Of a DNA stretch of 64,000 nucleotides, positions 24,685 to 39,125 are shown one piece after another. Origin of the DNA: Apricaphanius iberus (Eukaryota; Chordata; Actinopteri; Cyprinodontiformes; Aphaniidae); contig JAPXFQ010000338.1 of NCBI GenBank assembly GCA_028564705.1, forward strand, positions 620,001 to 684,000, in the 5' to 3' direction. The notes under the pieces were generated by a model. That model was not told the DNA's origin. It saw only the letters and a list, made by a program, of their open reading frames with translations, and did not search any database. The position numbers and the translations under genes were made by a program. Position 1 is the first letter of the stretch, and each line of letters starts with the position of its first letter.

Positions 24685-25205
24685 TAGGGCTGAACGATTA
24701 ATTGCATATGCAATTAAATCGCAATGTGACAAAATGAGATTTTCTAATCGCAAAGGCCGCGATTTGACTTGACGTAAACATATCTGGTAAAGTCACGTGA
24801 CTTGCAAACAGCTCAAATAATGCAGGGAGAAAAGGAAACGCTGCACTTTAACCCGTTATAAAATGACCTAAAACTTAACAGAATCCAACGCCGCACAATA
24901 TTCGGTACCTAAGAGGAAATGTACATCAGTTGTGGGAAATTATATCGGCTATGAAAACGTTGATGCTGCGCAACGGCAGGTAACGCAGAACACACCTTGC
25001 TGCCTCACGAGGTAGACTGCGAACCTTTATCAACAAATAAGAACATCACACCACCATTTATGAGAGTTGCACGGCTAAAACAAACTTCCAGCTGACAGGG
25101 ATCGCTGACCGAGCTGTTTGACAGAATCTCTCCTTACAAAAAAGAGCACACCGAAATAATTCGTGCTATAACGGGGTTCATAGCTAAGGTTATGCTTTGA
25201 TAACC
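24685..25205 (+). mobile_element. hAT-type element relic with transposase fragment
   Basis: The left terminus TAGGGCTGAACGATTAATTG, followed by AATCGCAATGTGACAAAATG, is a typical fish hAT end. About 25060-25200 encodes GSLTELFDRISPYKKE and IIRAITGFIAKVM, which matches the region of ZBED-like hAT transposases ahead of the catalytic core. Stops interrupt it and no right end was identified. Confidence 0.65.
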
Positions 25206-27465
25206 TAGGATTTAATCTCACGAACACATTTTAGCCACATTTAACCTGCGCTGTATTCAAAATGCTGTCAGAAAGTTTAAGTCGCACCGAAAACAGCGGA
25301 GTATTTTGTAACAACTGACCTGTGATCAAACCTCACTACGGAGTCATACCAGAGTCTGAAAATGCATTAGATCGATGGAGAATTAAGAGGAACGATTAAG
25401 AGTAAACACACAGCAACACACAGCTTCACTAGAAACTGCTGATCAGGCCTGAAATGTAGATGTAATAATGGACTCAGACCTGAACCTCCAAGGTCACATA
25501 AACACAATAACAAGGTCAACCTTTTATCACCCAAAGAACATTTCTAGTATTAAAGGTCACAACAATGTTACAACAGGACCTTAAAAAACGTATCCTTGTG
25601 TTTATCTTTAAGACTAGTTCGTGTGTTAGTGCTGAAAAGCGATTTCTCACCTGGACAGCAAGGCGTGCTGACTTTTTCTGGCGGGTCTGCCTACTATTAC
25701 CATTTCATCTCTGGTCAACTAGAGTTTGTTTTCTTCTTCAGCTTACAAATACTTTGTCCATCAATGAGCAATGGCTGACACAGAGCCGGCCCTGGGGTAT
25801 TTTGTCCCCTAGGCGAGATTTCACCAACAGCCCAAGATGATAATTGGCCACCTTAAAAAACTTTCTAGATCCACCCCTGCTCATCACTCAAAATGAAATA
25901 TTTTTAACCCTGTATAAAAATTTTTTAAACATTTATTCATAAAAAAATTTTTGTGGCATTATTACTCAATCATTGATTTGATTTATTTATTTAGCACATC
26001 AAGATGCATTACAGTGCACATTATATGTATTAAAGAAAGCATTTTTTTCTGGAGCAGAGAGGAAACAAACCAATATGGGCTTGTCTGAGGCCTCAAAAAA
26101 ACTTACACATGAATTGTATTGTCTTTAAGACTGATTGATTTAAGAAAAAAGCACTTTTTATTCTTAATTTAAAGTCTTTTGTCATTCTTTATTATCTTAG
26201 CCATGTTGAATATGAACTAGGCTGAATTAAAATAATTTCAAGGATAAATAGTGCAGGTCTAACTCACATTATTACATACAATTATTAATTCAAACTCTGA
26301 TCCAAGGGGAGACAGAGGCGGATAGAGTACCTCTTATTTAAGATTTTTTAAATGGGACTTTAACTTCTTCACCGAAAATGTTCTACCTTCAACAGTATTT
26401 TCCAACACGTTTTAATCTGCCACTAGTCAGCTCACTAAGTGAACAGAACCACGCTTACCTGTGTTGATGCTGCTCCCTATCTAGTTCCTCTGAAAACTTG
26501 CTGTCCCATTTCATTGATATATTTACATGTCTTTTTGAGCGACTGTTCACCAGGTGCATCTTATTGTTGCTCCCGGAGCTGACTTTGCCAGACCTGCCAC
26601 TGTAACTGCAGAAGGCAGCAGCTCTCGCACTTCTTTAAACTGAGTCAGAGGATTTCCATATGAAATTTACAAGTAAACTTTAATAAGGCAAGACAGCGGG
26701 AAAGAAAATACGGAGTTTACCGTATGCCCCCTCTTTGTCACAACAACCCCGCCCGCTCCTGCTGAGGGAGAGAAGACATCACTGCTCTCTTCCTAAATTG
26801 AGCGTCCACAAACCGGACACTGCTCTGTCATTTTGCCACACCGTGCTGCTGTTCACCAGCATCCCCCCCCGACAGAAAGTAAGTTTGATTTATCTGAAAA
26901 GCTTTTTGATATAAGTGCAGTCAATGAATACTCCAAAAAATGCATGTAAACAAAAACAGGGGTTTGTTTTGTTGTTCTCTACACCTACTGGTATTAAAAA
27001 TAACCAAAATACCATATGAGATAAACTGGCCTTTCAATATCAAGCATCTAGTGACCAAACGCTGCAATAACTACTAATTACATCGTCTAAAGAGCACCAT
27101 TCTGGTGAAATGATCTCGAGTTGATGTTGGATTGACCAATCTCAGGCATACACTCTCCTTTGCGTTACATGGTTACAAAATTGCACACTCTGTACTTGCT
27201 TGTGTAGGTTATGGAGAGCCCTTGCGTCGACAGATAATGGCGTTGCCCGTCTCTGTACCTACACAGAAAGAGAAGAATAAACTAGGATATAGTCAGATTA
27301 ATTACTGAAAAAACGTCTTCACAGATATGCTTAAAAAGTAAATCAGAAGGCTGCTGCTGTTATCCTAACTGGAAGCAGGCAAGTGGAGCACATCACACCA
27401 ATTCTAAAGGTTAGGGAAATTAGCTTGTGTTGAACTTTTATGACTGCAAAATACACAAAAGCCTG
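25206..27465. other. No named feature; mixed repeat-like DNA
   Basis: CAGAGCCGGCCCTGGGGTAT with TAGGCGAGATT near 25780-25820 resembles one end of a fish DNA transposon. About 26460-26880 is GC-richer with an abrupt GTAAGT-like site near 26879. Neither supports a gene. The open frames near 25565-25840 have no recognisable domain. Confidence 0.35.
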
Positions 27466-29499
<2,034 letters not shown>

Positions 29500-30110
29500 C
29501 AAACTGCAACAAAATCCCTCTTTCAGTAAATACTGCAGTCTCAAAGTAATTCAACCCTTTTTTGACAAACATTTTACTACTTATTATTACATAAGCATGT
29601 AGCATGTATGACCTGTTGCAAATGGGATTTCTAGCTACAATCTGGTTTCTGGCAGCTTTCCTGAGGAATCCTAGCCCTCTTCTAAAGGGCAAAAACCTTA
29701 ATTTCATTAATGTTCTTGGATTTCTATCCTGCAGCTATCTTAAACAGATTTTCAATTAGGTTCGCGACTATTAGGCCACTCTAGTACCTTCTAGGATTTT
29801 TTCTTAAACCCAGCTTTGGTGGAAGCTTGATTATTGTCCTATTTATCCCAAGCTCTAGCATTGTCACAAAAATGAGAATGATAGATTTATTAATACTTGA
29901 TTGAATTCAGGCTTCTTATAACACGCTGCTGTTTCTCAGTGCCAAAGGAAGCAAAGCAGCCCCACCACATCATTGGGCCACTGCTATGTTTCACTGTTGG
30001 CATGGTGTTCTTTTCAGAGTATGCTTTATTCATCCTCCTCAAGACATATGTTGATCCAAAGGCCCTAAAGTTTCATTTTTGATCAGCCAACAAAACAGAA
30101 ACCCAAAAAG
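29500..30110 (-). mobile_element. Tc1-like element relic, minus strand
   Basis: Read on the minus strand, the phrases around AGCAAAGCAGCCCCACCACA, CACTGTTGGCATGGTGTTCT and GATTTTCAATTAGGTTCGCG (given as + strand) correspond to the central part of a fish Tc1-like transposase, where the G-G-G-S-V-M-V-W segment and the second catalytic aspartate lie. Stops and frameshifts are frequent. Terminal repeats were not found. Confidence 0.65.
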
Positions 30111-32254
30111 CAATCGGGCTTATTTAAACAGCTGCTAGCATATTTGAGCTCATCTTTCTTTTTTTGTTTTCTGTTTTTTAGGTAAGTAGATGAGTCTGTG
30201 TTGGAATTCAGAGATCAACCCTCTTAGTAAGTAGCATGTGGAATTTGATCCCTCGGTTACCAGGGGCCCAATCTCTGTCTCATTGACGAAATGTCTATCT
30301 GTTTGGTCTATTACGACCCTTTAAATGTCCAAATGAGGGCTGGTTGAATTGGATATTATTTTGTTTTATCAGGTTTTAAAAGGGCAGTGCACGTAATTCC
30401 TAATATATTGTCAGCTATGTCCATTTTGCATTACTTTGTATAATTCTATTGCATAAAACACCAATGAAAAACAATAAAATTTGTGGTTTTAATGTGATCA
30501 AGGTGAAATGGGCTTTGAACACTGTTGCAAGGCAATATCCTTGTAGCGAGTGGCTTGTTATTGTTCAAGATTGCTGGAGTTTTTTAGATGCGAGATTGTA
30601 AGTTTAGTACAAGCACCCTGCATTCCCTGTGGTTCTTAACCTCCCAGCATATTAACCTGATAAAATCAAATTATACATGGTTCAGCGAGTGCTAAGTCAA
30701 CCCTTTACAAGCATAAATTAAGTCAGTAGTATGCACATTTTTATGCTAATGCTAACCTATTGAGTCACCACATTTAAAAACAGTTTAAAATTAGAAGGTG
30801 GGCTTTACATCATTAGATGATACTTCCAATCAAAACTAGATTACATAGAGGGCAGTGACAATCGTGATGTCTGCCAATGGTCCTCTTAAAAAGTAATGAA
30901 CCACTCACAACAAAACAGTAAAAAGTGGCATAGTATATGTGATGTACAGGCAGCCTAAATGGCTTAACTAACAGTGAGATAATGAATAAGACAGGACACA
31001 AGAAAAAAACGAATCAATTAATACCACTCAAGACTGCACTCTCACAGCTCTGCCAGTAAAACTGAGTGATGCTTGTTGTCTTGGAGAAAAGAAAAAATAA
31101 TAACGAGTGAATGCTTTCGATTTAATTAGTGACAGTGGCAACATTTCATCTGTTCTAAGCTGTGTTAACATGCGCCCAGCACTGGCTGGTTGCTGGTTGC
31201 ACAAATGTTTCCAGACTTCCTCCACAAGTCAGATTTAGCTTTGCTCCTCACTATAACATAATCTAATTTATAGATAATTGATTCTGGGATGCAGTCCATT
31301 TTAACTTGCCTTCTGGGAAGTATGCTACTGGTCACAGAACTAAAAAGTCCAAAACAAGAATGTCCAGCCAAGAAAGCATTAGTCTAGCCTGAAAAATGTT
31401 GATTATTATTTAGTAAACTGAAAAAAAAATGCAGCAGACAACACAATCGGCAGGTCATCCTATTAAAGTTGTCAAAACAGTTACATATACACTGTGCTTA
31501 GTAACCAGTTACACTCTGTTACATTTTCTTGATTAGTAAAAAAAAAAAAAAACTTCTTTGAGTAGTTTTTTATGACTACATTCACAGCCTTTTAACTTTT
31601 ACAGTAAAAGCAAAATGACCTAAAAAAAGACTGCTGGTGGTGACAGGAGGTTTGCTTAAGCATGCACTTCAAACTTGACTACTTGAAAAAATACATTCTG
31701 TTTATTCTTGCTAAAATATAGATCAAAATAGTCCAGAAGTTCCGGCATCTTTTGACTAATGAAAGTTAACTGAAAACTATGTCATCAAGTAAGAAAAGTG
31801 GTCAAAAAATCATTTTACAAGACCTGCTTTATCTCACCTGGCAATTGGCAAACAAAAAACATGTCCACCACACCTACTCATGTGCTATTAATCTAGTTGA
31901 TTAGTGGGAGGATCCAAAAGTTTACTATTCACAAATATTTTTAAAGCAACATTTACAGATTTAAAAAGCAAGCTAACAATCTATTCTATCTATTCTTAAT
32001 GTTAAAAAAACAAAAATGAATAGAACTTAAGATTTACAAGAACTCACCAAAATACACGCCAGAAACAAGTACTTTATATTTTTACAAGAGTTTTTACAAG
32101 ATTTTAACCAAGGATGTGACAGACACAGACCTACAGTTTATGTTAAAGTCAGACTTCACAAACTTCATTGTTCTGATGTTTTCTAGTACCGGGCCTACAG
32201 AGATATTTGGAGGTCTAATAAAGTTATGATTAAACTTTCTACTGTAAAGATTTA
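30111..32254. other. No gene seen
   Basis: AT-rich DNA. Minus-strand frames at 31028-31371 are open for 65-68 codons each without a domain. Poly-A of 14 bases lies near 31540. Confidence 0.45.
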
Positions 32255-32420
32255 AGATTCAAGATGTTTATTGTCATATGCACACAGTTTACACCAGGCA
32301 ATGCAATTCTTATCTTGACATCAAAGTATAAAAACACAAATATAAAATATAAGAATGCACACAATATACACAAAATATTGTTAAAATGAAAGCTTAAAAG
32401 ATCCATGTGTAAAGTTTTCA
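32255..32420. repeat. Fish LINE 3'-end type repeat
   Basis: AAGATTCAAGATGTTTATTG, TCATATGCACACAG and GCAATGCAATTCTTATCTTG form the familiar 3' terminal segment of an abundant teleost retrotransposon repeat. The coding part is absent. Confidence 0.6.
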
Positions 32421-32448
32421 TTTGGCAGAGGTACTGAAGGCATATGAG

Positions 32449-32453
<5 letters not shown>

Positions 32454-32524
<71 letters not shown>
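32454..32524. repeat. (AT)n microsatellite
   Basis: About 70 bases of uninterrupted alternating A and T. Confidence 0.98.
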
Positions 32525-32527
<3 letters not shown>

Positions 32528-32811
32528 CATCGTTAATTTTGAAAGACCTAACTATTAGCAGTTTTTTTGCATAAAGATAGGCACGTTAACCTTTTCTGAT
32601 GATATAGTGCATCACTCTTGGCTGATGGTATGCCCAAATTCCATAGTTTTTGACATCTCTGAAAAAAAAAAAGAAAGAACCAAAATAAGGCACCGAAAGG
32701 TGCGCTGTTTTTCAGTCTGGTTACTACCGTTTATGTCAGAACCGGTGCCATTACGGCACCGGATATCGGTATCCGTCCCTATATCTAAGTGGAATTTAGA
32801 CAGACTAGTTA

Positions 32812-33045
32812 CATATTCTGGACTTATATAGCACTCTTCTAGTCATACTGACCCCTCAAAGCAGTTTAGGCTAGAGTCACATTCCCCCATTCGCACTCAC
32901 AAACGCGCACACATTTACATACCGAAACAGAGCACAATAAGCAACTTAGGGTTAGGTGCCTTGCCCAGGGGCACATTGACATGTGACAGGAGAGAGCTTG
33001 AATTGAACCTATGACCCTCTAATTGCAAAACAACTAGTCTACGCA
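32812..33045 (-). mobile_element. SINE relic, minus strand
   Basis: TGGACTTATATAGCACTCTTCTAG at the left is the inverse of the tail at 62790-62830 (CTAGAAAAGCACTATATAAG). TGCCTTGCCCAGGGGCACATTG and ATTGAACCTATGACCCT further right are the inverse of the body and B-box region of the same SINE. It is diverged from the + strand copy at 62588-62848. Confidence 0.7.
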
Positions 33046-35420
33046 AGCCTAAGCATTTGGTATGGGTAGAGCATTGGTAGGTGTCTATTTGGATCCCACA
33101 TCTTGATTCGGTAAAATTATACAACAGTAGTTGTCTTTGTCCACAGCCATCTTCGATTAAGTCAACTTTTTTAAACATATTTAGAAGCAAGGCTGGACTC
33201 AGTTATGCTGGAAAATTAAATCCATATTTCTTTCAGTTTTTTTGATTAGGCATCTGAAGGTTTTGGGTCAGAAATCCCACCTTTTTAGAACTGTTTTCAC
33301 CTACCCTGATTAAAAGAAAAAAATGTCCATTGAAATAAAAGTAATCCTAAAACATTTTGCGTCCACCCCTATGGCATTATATCTTTCTAAATTTTGGCCC
33401 AAAATTTCAAATGTCGTTTTATGGTACAGTATGTTAACACATTTTTCTACAAATATTTGGAGATTTAATATTTTTGCAAACCTGTTCTTTAGCTGAGACA
33501 TATGGAGAAGACAGAAGGCTGTAGAACATAGCCTGCCTGATCAGTTTTTATGTTGTCAGTTGAATAATTTTGGACAGTTTTTGCCACAACAAACATATTT
33601 GTATCATTAAGGTCAGACCCAACGAGGATGATTGCAGAAGAGAAACTCTTTATCCATGTGTCAGTCCAAAATAAATCTCGGAAGAAAAATCTCAAATTCC
33701 CTTTCCTTCACATGAAAAGTCAAAACCATGTTCAGACACTGCACAAAGGACCTCCGGGAATTTAAGGAATATGGGACTTTGTGGCATGCCATTCTTGATA
33801 AATGTCAACAAAGTCACATGGGTCTGTTGAGATGTAAATCAAAACCTAAAACAATAAATGAAAAGAAAGAATTCAAGGACTCTTTTGGTTTGCAGAATGT
33901 TCTCTTTCACGTCCAGATCTTTTATTTTTATCTTCCCCTCACAATTGCTCTATGATACCTCAATTATTTTGATTCAGTTTTTAATGAAGATCCACTCAAG
34001 GTAATTTATTATGAATTCTTAAATAAACCCGTTGCAAGAAAAGACTTTTCAAAGTGAATAAAGGCGCATTTACACACAAAATTTTATCATTTATTTTTTA
34101 CTCTAATTAAAGGGCAGGAAACACTGAATGTGTCAAATTACCCATCAGTCAGATGGGAGCAGATATCATCACATTATGATTGGTCTTTAAAGGCCACTTT
34201 GTCTTCTTTCATATGATACAGAGGGTTTTTGACAAACTGATTCATTGTTGCAGGTAAAAATGTCTTGTGCCATTCATCATGTTGTGAAATCTAGCACAAC
34301 TCCCATAGAGTTTGGTATGTTGCTGCTGCAAAGGGAGGAGATTCTTGGTTCCAGCTACTAATGTGTCCTGGTTTTCGGAAAGATATTTTCTGGCATACAG
34401 GGCCAGCTCTCCATCCACTTTGAGCTGATCCTTACCATTGTTGAACATTTCCACCTGTCATCAACATCTATGATAATACATTTTTCCTAATGATTCTTAT
34501 CCCGATGGATCCATATGTGCAAATGTTATGAAAATCCAAGTAGAGAGCTGAACTTGAGTTCAGGTTATTCAAATTCAACATAACTGATGGTAGGTGTAAT
34601 TTCAAAAAAATACTTTAGCATAACTAGCTGAAGTGGGTCCAGAGAATAATATTTTCAGCTTATTGAAAAAAATATTAAATTTTTAAATTTGCGTTGAAAG
34701 TTTTTAAAATAGCATCTAGCATAATAGTATTAACTCACAAAAAACAACCTTTTTAACAGGGAATTGTTGGCTTTTGAAGAGCCACTCTAATTTATAAAAA
34801 ATCTGAATATATGAGCAGAATTGGGAGAAATAATTTTTATAGAATTTGGTCCAATTGTTTTGAATACAATTGTATTTGTTTTGGATATGTTTGAATTGCA
34901 TTACCAGTTTGCTTTGTGCAACTAAAGCTCAAGTCCTGAGCAGATTTGTCACTCTAGGCATTTTTGACAAAACTTCACATTTTTAAGTTCACCCTTAGAA
35001 CAGATGCATACTTTATTCATTTACAGAATGAAAAATATTGGAAAAATTTTAGAAGGTGACAAAATGTCTATGATCTGATACTTCATAATCATTTACAAGC
35101 ACATATGAATTTAAGTGTGCATTAATTAATTTAATAAAACTATTAATTTTATGATCAAAGTAATTTTAACCAGATTTATCTGGTCTGACGTAAGCCGACA
35201 AGTTGTTTACATTTTCAGTATTGGATATTAGTATTACTCGAACTTGAAGAAACCTGCTAAAGGAGTGCACTAGCATACAGACAAAAACGATTATTACAGA
35301 ACTGTCCTGGAGCACATTTACTAATTCCTTAAAAGCGGTTCCCAACTCTCCCATGTTCTTCATTGCACACAGAGACTTCTTATAAACTAAAATTCAGTAG
35401 TAAATGGCCTGAAGTTGTAT
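33046..35420. other. No gene seen
   Basis: AT-rich DNA. A 75-codon + frame (33728-33955) and a 70-codon minus frame (34242-34454) show no domain I know. The segment 34140-34460 has a composition closer to coding DNA than its flanks and is discussed as an open question. Confidence 0.4.
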
Positions 35421-35715
35421 AGCACTTTACACTACTGTGAGTCATTTGCCTATTCATGCATACATTCAAACTTAGGCAAGCTTCAACAGTGCAGCCACAG
35501 TTGCCCTGGGGCACACATAAGTAAGGCTGCCAGACACTGGCCCCACTGGGCTCCCTGACCACCACCAGCAAGCAAGCCAGATGAAGTGTCTTGCCCAAGG
35601 ACACAACTACCAAGAAGAACGGAGCTGGGATTCAAAACAGGAACCCACCAATAATGGGACAAATTCCTACCATCTGACCCAGGGTCACCGCAAGTTCTCG
35701 TTGTCCCTATGGCCT
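35421..35715 (-). mobile_element. SINE-like or related dispersed repeat, minus strand
   Basis: ATAGCACTTTACACTACTGTG at the left, GCACACATAAGTAAGGCTGCC, CTTGCCCAAGGACACAAC and GGGATTCAAAACAGGAACC towards the right are the inverted landmarks of a fish dispersed repeat with a tRNA-like B box (GTTTTGAATCCC on the minus strand). No target-site duplication was found. Confidence 0.6.
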
Positions 35716-35764
35716 CTAAGCTGCCGCTGTACAATGCCTAAACCCCACACTTGTTACAGCTATA

Positions 35765-35885
35765 CATTTCTATATGTGTAATTGGGGCTTTATGTGATAG
35801 ATACACAAAGAAGTGAAAAATTATGATTGGATAAAAAAAAAAAGATACATTGTCATTTGACATTGTAAAATGACCCTAACATGTT
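35765..35885 (-). mobile_element. Tc1-like terminal-region relic
   Basis: GGGGCTTTATGTGATAGA and AAAGATACATTGTCATTTGACA resemble the inverted terminal region at 17556-17715. It is short and diverged. Confidence 0.4.
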
Positions 35886-37535
35886 TTTAATAAAATTATC
35901 AAATGTGTAGCATGAATTTGAATTTTGCTATTCGCAAATGGATATAGACTGGGGGGCATGGGCCATGACTAGTTGCTTTTTGAGATCTTTTGCCTTCTTC
36001 CTTTTGTCAATCAGATTCAATTAAATTGTTGTATTGCTTCTACAGTTCAGGAAGCAATTAGAACTCTTCTTGGCCAGTGTAGCTGCAATAAATTTAGTTT
36101 TGTTATATTCACCTAGGTTTTCTGTAATTAACAATCTGGAACTTATCTGTTACAGTGGCCACCATATGCCGTAGCCACCGTATGCCTAACTAACAACCCA
36201 CAAAATTTAACCCAGTGTTCAACAAAATAATTAAGCATCCTGCCTAAGGCTTCATTTTCAGATTTTCAAAAAAGGTATTCTTGAAATTAAATTTAGGAGA
36301 CCTTAGAGAATCCTTGAGACTTTTGCAGAGTAATGTGTCAATTCTCTTTTAATTATAGCCACAAGCACCTGATAACTTTATGGAAGTCAACAATAGCCTA
36401 AAAATGTGAGGTTGCCAATCACAGGGTCTTGTAAAGTGAAGTAATCTAATATTTATGTCCAATCTAATTGCATGCCATGATTACAACTTTGGCCTTGAGA
36501 AAGGTTTTTGAATAAACTGAATTAACTTGGCAACCATGAGTAGTGCCTGCATCCTGATTGTCAGTGCTACACCTTTAGGTTTGGAATTAATTACACTTAT
36601 GATGCGTTTAGACCAAATAAAGTTATCATGAAAAAAAGAAATCCAAATATAACATGGTATTTAAATTAGTGTTATTTCAAACCTCTATGAGCGTACAGCG
36701 ACGGTAGCCCAAAGCATACATTTTTAACTCTGCAGGTATAAAAATGTTCTTCATCATCTCTTTATGCTTGTCTTTGCTTCCTTTTTCTTGACTGCTCACA
36801 CATCCAAGAAAGGCTCTCTGTGATCCCAGCCCCGCCACTGTTCGTTGGTCTTCCAACATGCAGCCGGGGTCATGGATGATTAAAGCTGTGGCATGTGGAC
36901 TCCACTTTGAAACCATCAATAGACCCCTGGGAATGGAATGAAACAGCAAACCCTCCATCTCTGTCAGCCCCAGGGCTCTTTGTGGCACAGAGGGAAAGGA
37001 CATGCAGAGGGTGAGAGGGCAGACTCCACCTCTAGATCCTTGTCATTCACTGTTGCATCCAGCTGAAAAACAGTGGATGAGCTATTGAGTGGAGGAGTTA
37101 TGGATGGATTCCAGGTGTGATTTAAGGCAAATTCTGTTTGTTTGTCTAAAATTCTGGTCAGAAGTTTAACTGTAGTCATCGTTAACAATTTATGTCTTAT
37201 TAATTTTGGCCACTGAAAGACACATTGGATTTGTTCCTATTCTATGGTGTAAATATTATGAATAATGCAACTTCAGTTGTCTTTATAAAGAATAATCTTA
37301 TGGACTAATTTTATTTTAATATGGCTATAATTATCTGTCAAAGCATCCGGCCATTTTTCTTAGCAGAAATGATAGAGGTGGACCTGGACCCGTCTTTTAA
37401 GCCTTGTCAAAAAAATTCGAATTGGGTTGAGATTGGGCCCATTGCATAAGCCCGATGTTGAACTGGAGAACATTTTTTGTGGAAGATTCAGGAATTTAAC
37501 TAAATAAAAATAAATAGGTTTTATAGTGTCATGCT
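35886..37535. other. No gene seen
   Basis: AT-rich at first. The segment 36670-37190 is less AT-rich and open on the minus strand for 74-108 codons without a domain. About 37380-37480 has phrases reminiscent of decayed Tc1-like internal sequence on the minus strand. Confidence 0.4.
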
Positions 37536-37800
37536 TAACCTTTCAAATCTGGGAGCGCTATGCAAACTAGGAGGTACGGTGATGGTAGTATAATGCTGAG
37601 GGTATTTTTTGTTGCCAGTGGTACTTGTGTCTACCAGAATTTGGGTGGAATAATACAAACAGAGGATAAAACCTTTTTAAGTGTCACCATAAATCAACAG
37701 CAAGGTTGGTAAAACTTGAAGAATGTTGAAAGTTGAGCAAGCCAATGATACCTGTCAAACAACAAAACTGGCTTAAGCACCGAGAATGACCCTGACTCAA
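37536..37800 (+). pseudogene. Tc1-like transposase relic
   Basis: GGAGGTACGGTGATGGTAGT followed by ATAATGCTGAGGG is a decayed form of the sequence encoding the G-G-S-V-M-V-W segment of Tc1-like transposases. Downstream phrases fit the same region. No open frame survives. Confidence 0.5.
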
Positions 37801-37807
37801 ATATATT

Positions 37808-37878
37808 GTCTATCTATCTATCTATCTATCTATCCATCCATCCATCCATCCATCCATCCATCCATCCATCTATCTATC
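37808..37878. repeat. Compound (TATC)n(CATC)n microsatellite
   Basis: A run of TCTA/TATC units changes to CATC units and back. CATC runs mark the 3' tail of the minus-strand LINE family at 43297-43845, so this array probably began as the tail of the relic at 37972-38205. Confidence 0.9.
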
Positions 37879-37971
37879 ATATCCTTGTGGAGCTTACATG
37901 ATAAACTGTACATCAATCCACCAATTCTCATATGATTATGAGAGAGATAATAGTTGTAACTATGGCTAGTT

Positions 37972-38205
37972 CATGAAGGAGGCCCAGAAATCCCTCTCTT
38001 CAGCCTAACTCTCCAGCCATTGTGGTGGCTCTTAAGGCATCCAAAGGCCAAATGATTCTGGATCCGTGCAGAGCACGCCTCCTGGAGGACCCTGCTAATC
38101 AGATGTCTCACTGACGTAATTTAATCAAGAGAAGCAGCGGTTCTGAACTGAGCTCCACCTGAACAGGGGAGCTCCTCACCTCACCTCAAAGAGAGAGCCT
38201 GTGAA
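37972..38205 (-). pseudogene. LINE C-terminal relic, minus strand
   Basis: AGAAGCAGCGGTTCTGAACTG, GAGCTCCTCACCTCACCTC and AAAGAGAGAGCC align in order with GGAGCAGGGGCTCTACTCTG, GAGCTTCTCACCCTATCTC and AAGGGAGAGCC of the better-preserved copy at 43560-43660. It is an older copy of the same non-LTR element, 5'-truncated and frame-broken. Confidence 0.65.
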
Positions 38206-38699
38206 CAAAAGTGATGTTTCCGAAGTCTACAAGCCAGTAAATGGAACACCAGAATCATTGAAAACAGTGTTTTGTGCAGCACACCAGTAACACCCCTCCA
38301 AAAAAAAAAAAATCAAACCTAATAAGTAATGCTTTACAAGAAAAAAAAATGAAGTCTGAGTTTGACTAAAAGACAAAAAGAGTAGTGAAGTAATTCTTAA
38401 AAACAGCAAAACAGTAATAATGTTAATAACAAAATAACAATAAAGCACATACAGAGCAGTACATATGCAAAAAGAGTCAACAAGTTAGTTAAAACTCAAC
38501 TAAATTAATAAACATATTTAGAAAATGCACTGAAACTCAAACTGCAATGCCTGTCGAAAAAACGAAGCTGTCCATGGAGCTGAATTCAACGGAAACGCTT
38601 CAGCAACGTTTTTTTAAGGGAACACTTAGTGGATTTGTACTTGAACACTCTACATGGTCTGAATATCAACGTCCCAGGTCTAAAATTAAATCAAAAGAA
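38206..38699. other. No gene seen
   Basis: AT-rich with A runs (38300-38312, 38341-38349). Nothing recognised between the LINE relic and the CpG-enriched region. Confidence 0.4.
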
Positions 38700-38879
38700 A
38701 AAGCTATAATAAAATGAAATATAGTTACTTTGTCTGCTGAGGATGCTTATAGTTTGGAACTGTGTGAGCAGCACCAACGAGCGGGATACGGATCTTGCTC
38801 AGTGTCTGTGATGACCTTCAGCTGGGCGCGGCTGGGGTAATCTGCAGCAGTTTGGCATTACGGCACAATTAAAATGCGT
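38700..38879 (+). promoter_or_regulatory. NTNG1: Candidate promoter region of netrin-G1
   Basis: CpG dinucleotides, rare in the surrounding DNA, become frequent from about 38760 (AACGAGCGGGATACGGATC, GGGCGCGGCTGG) and continue into the candidate first exon. No TATA box is placed convincingly. The location, on the same strand and about 10 kb upstream of the netrin-G1 start-codon exon, is the main argument. The transcription start is not defined. Confidence 0.35.
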
Positions 38880-39125
38880 ATTCAAAGCGAGCTGTCAGCA
38901 TGGCTGTTCGCCGCGCTGCTCGGCACCCTGTAGTGGGAGAGGGTGACATCTGTGACTCCGCGCCAAGGGAGCCCGGCAGGCGCGCTTACTTGTTCTTTCA
39001 GTGTTGCTTCCAAAATAAAATAAAAACCTACCGATTAATTACTCCAGAGATTCAGGACAGATTCGTTTTTAATTGCTCTTCATCGGGATTTGTTCAAGCT
39101 GAATCTCTACATTCTCACATGCAAG
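38880..39125 (+). other. NTNG1: Candidate non-coding first exon of netrin-G1
   Basis: A CpG-enriched segment (GTTCGCCGCGCTGCTCGGC, GCCCGGCAGGCGCGCTTAC) ends at CATGCAAG|GTAAGAG, a near-ideal splice donor at 39125/39126. Its partner would be the acceptor before 49425 (TTTTGTCTTTTAG), giving a first intron of about 10.3 kb and an untranslated first exon, as is usual for netrin-G genes. The left boundary is arbitrary. Short ATG-started frames within it would be upstream frames. Link to the gene is inferred, not seen. Confidence 0.35.
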
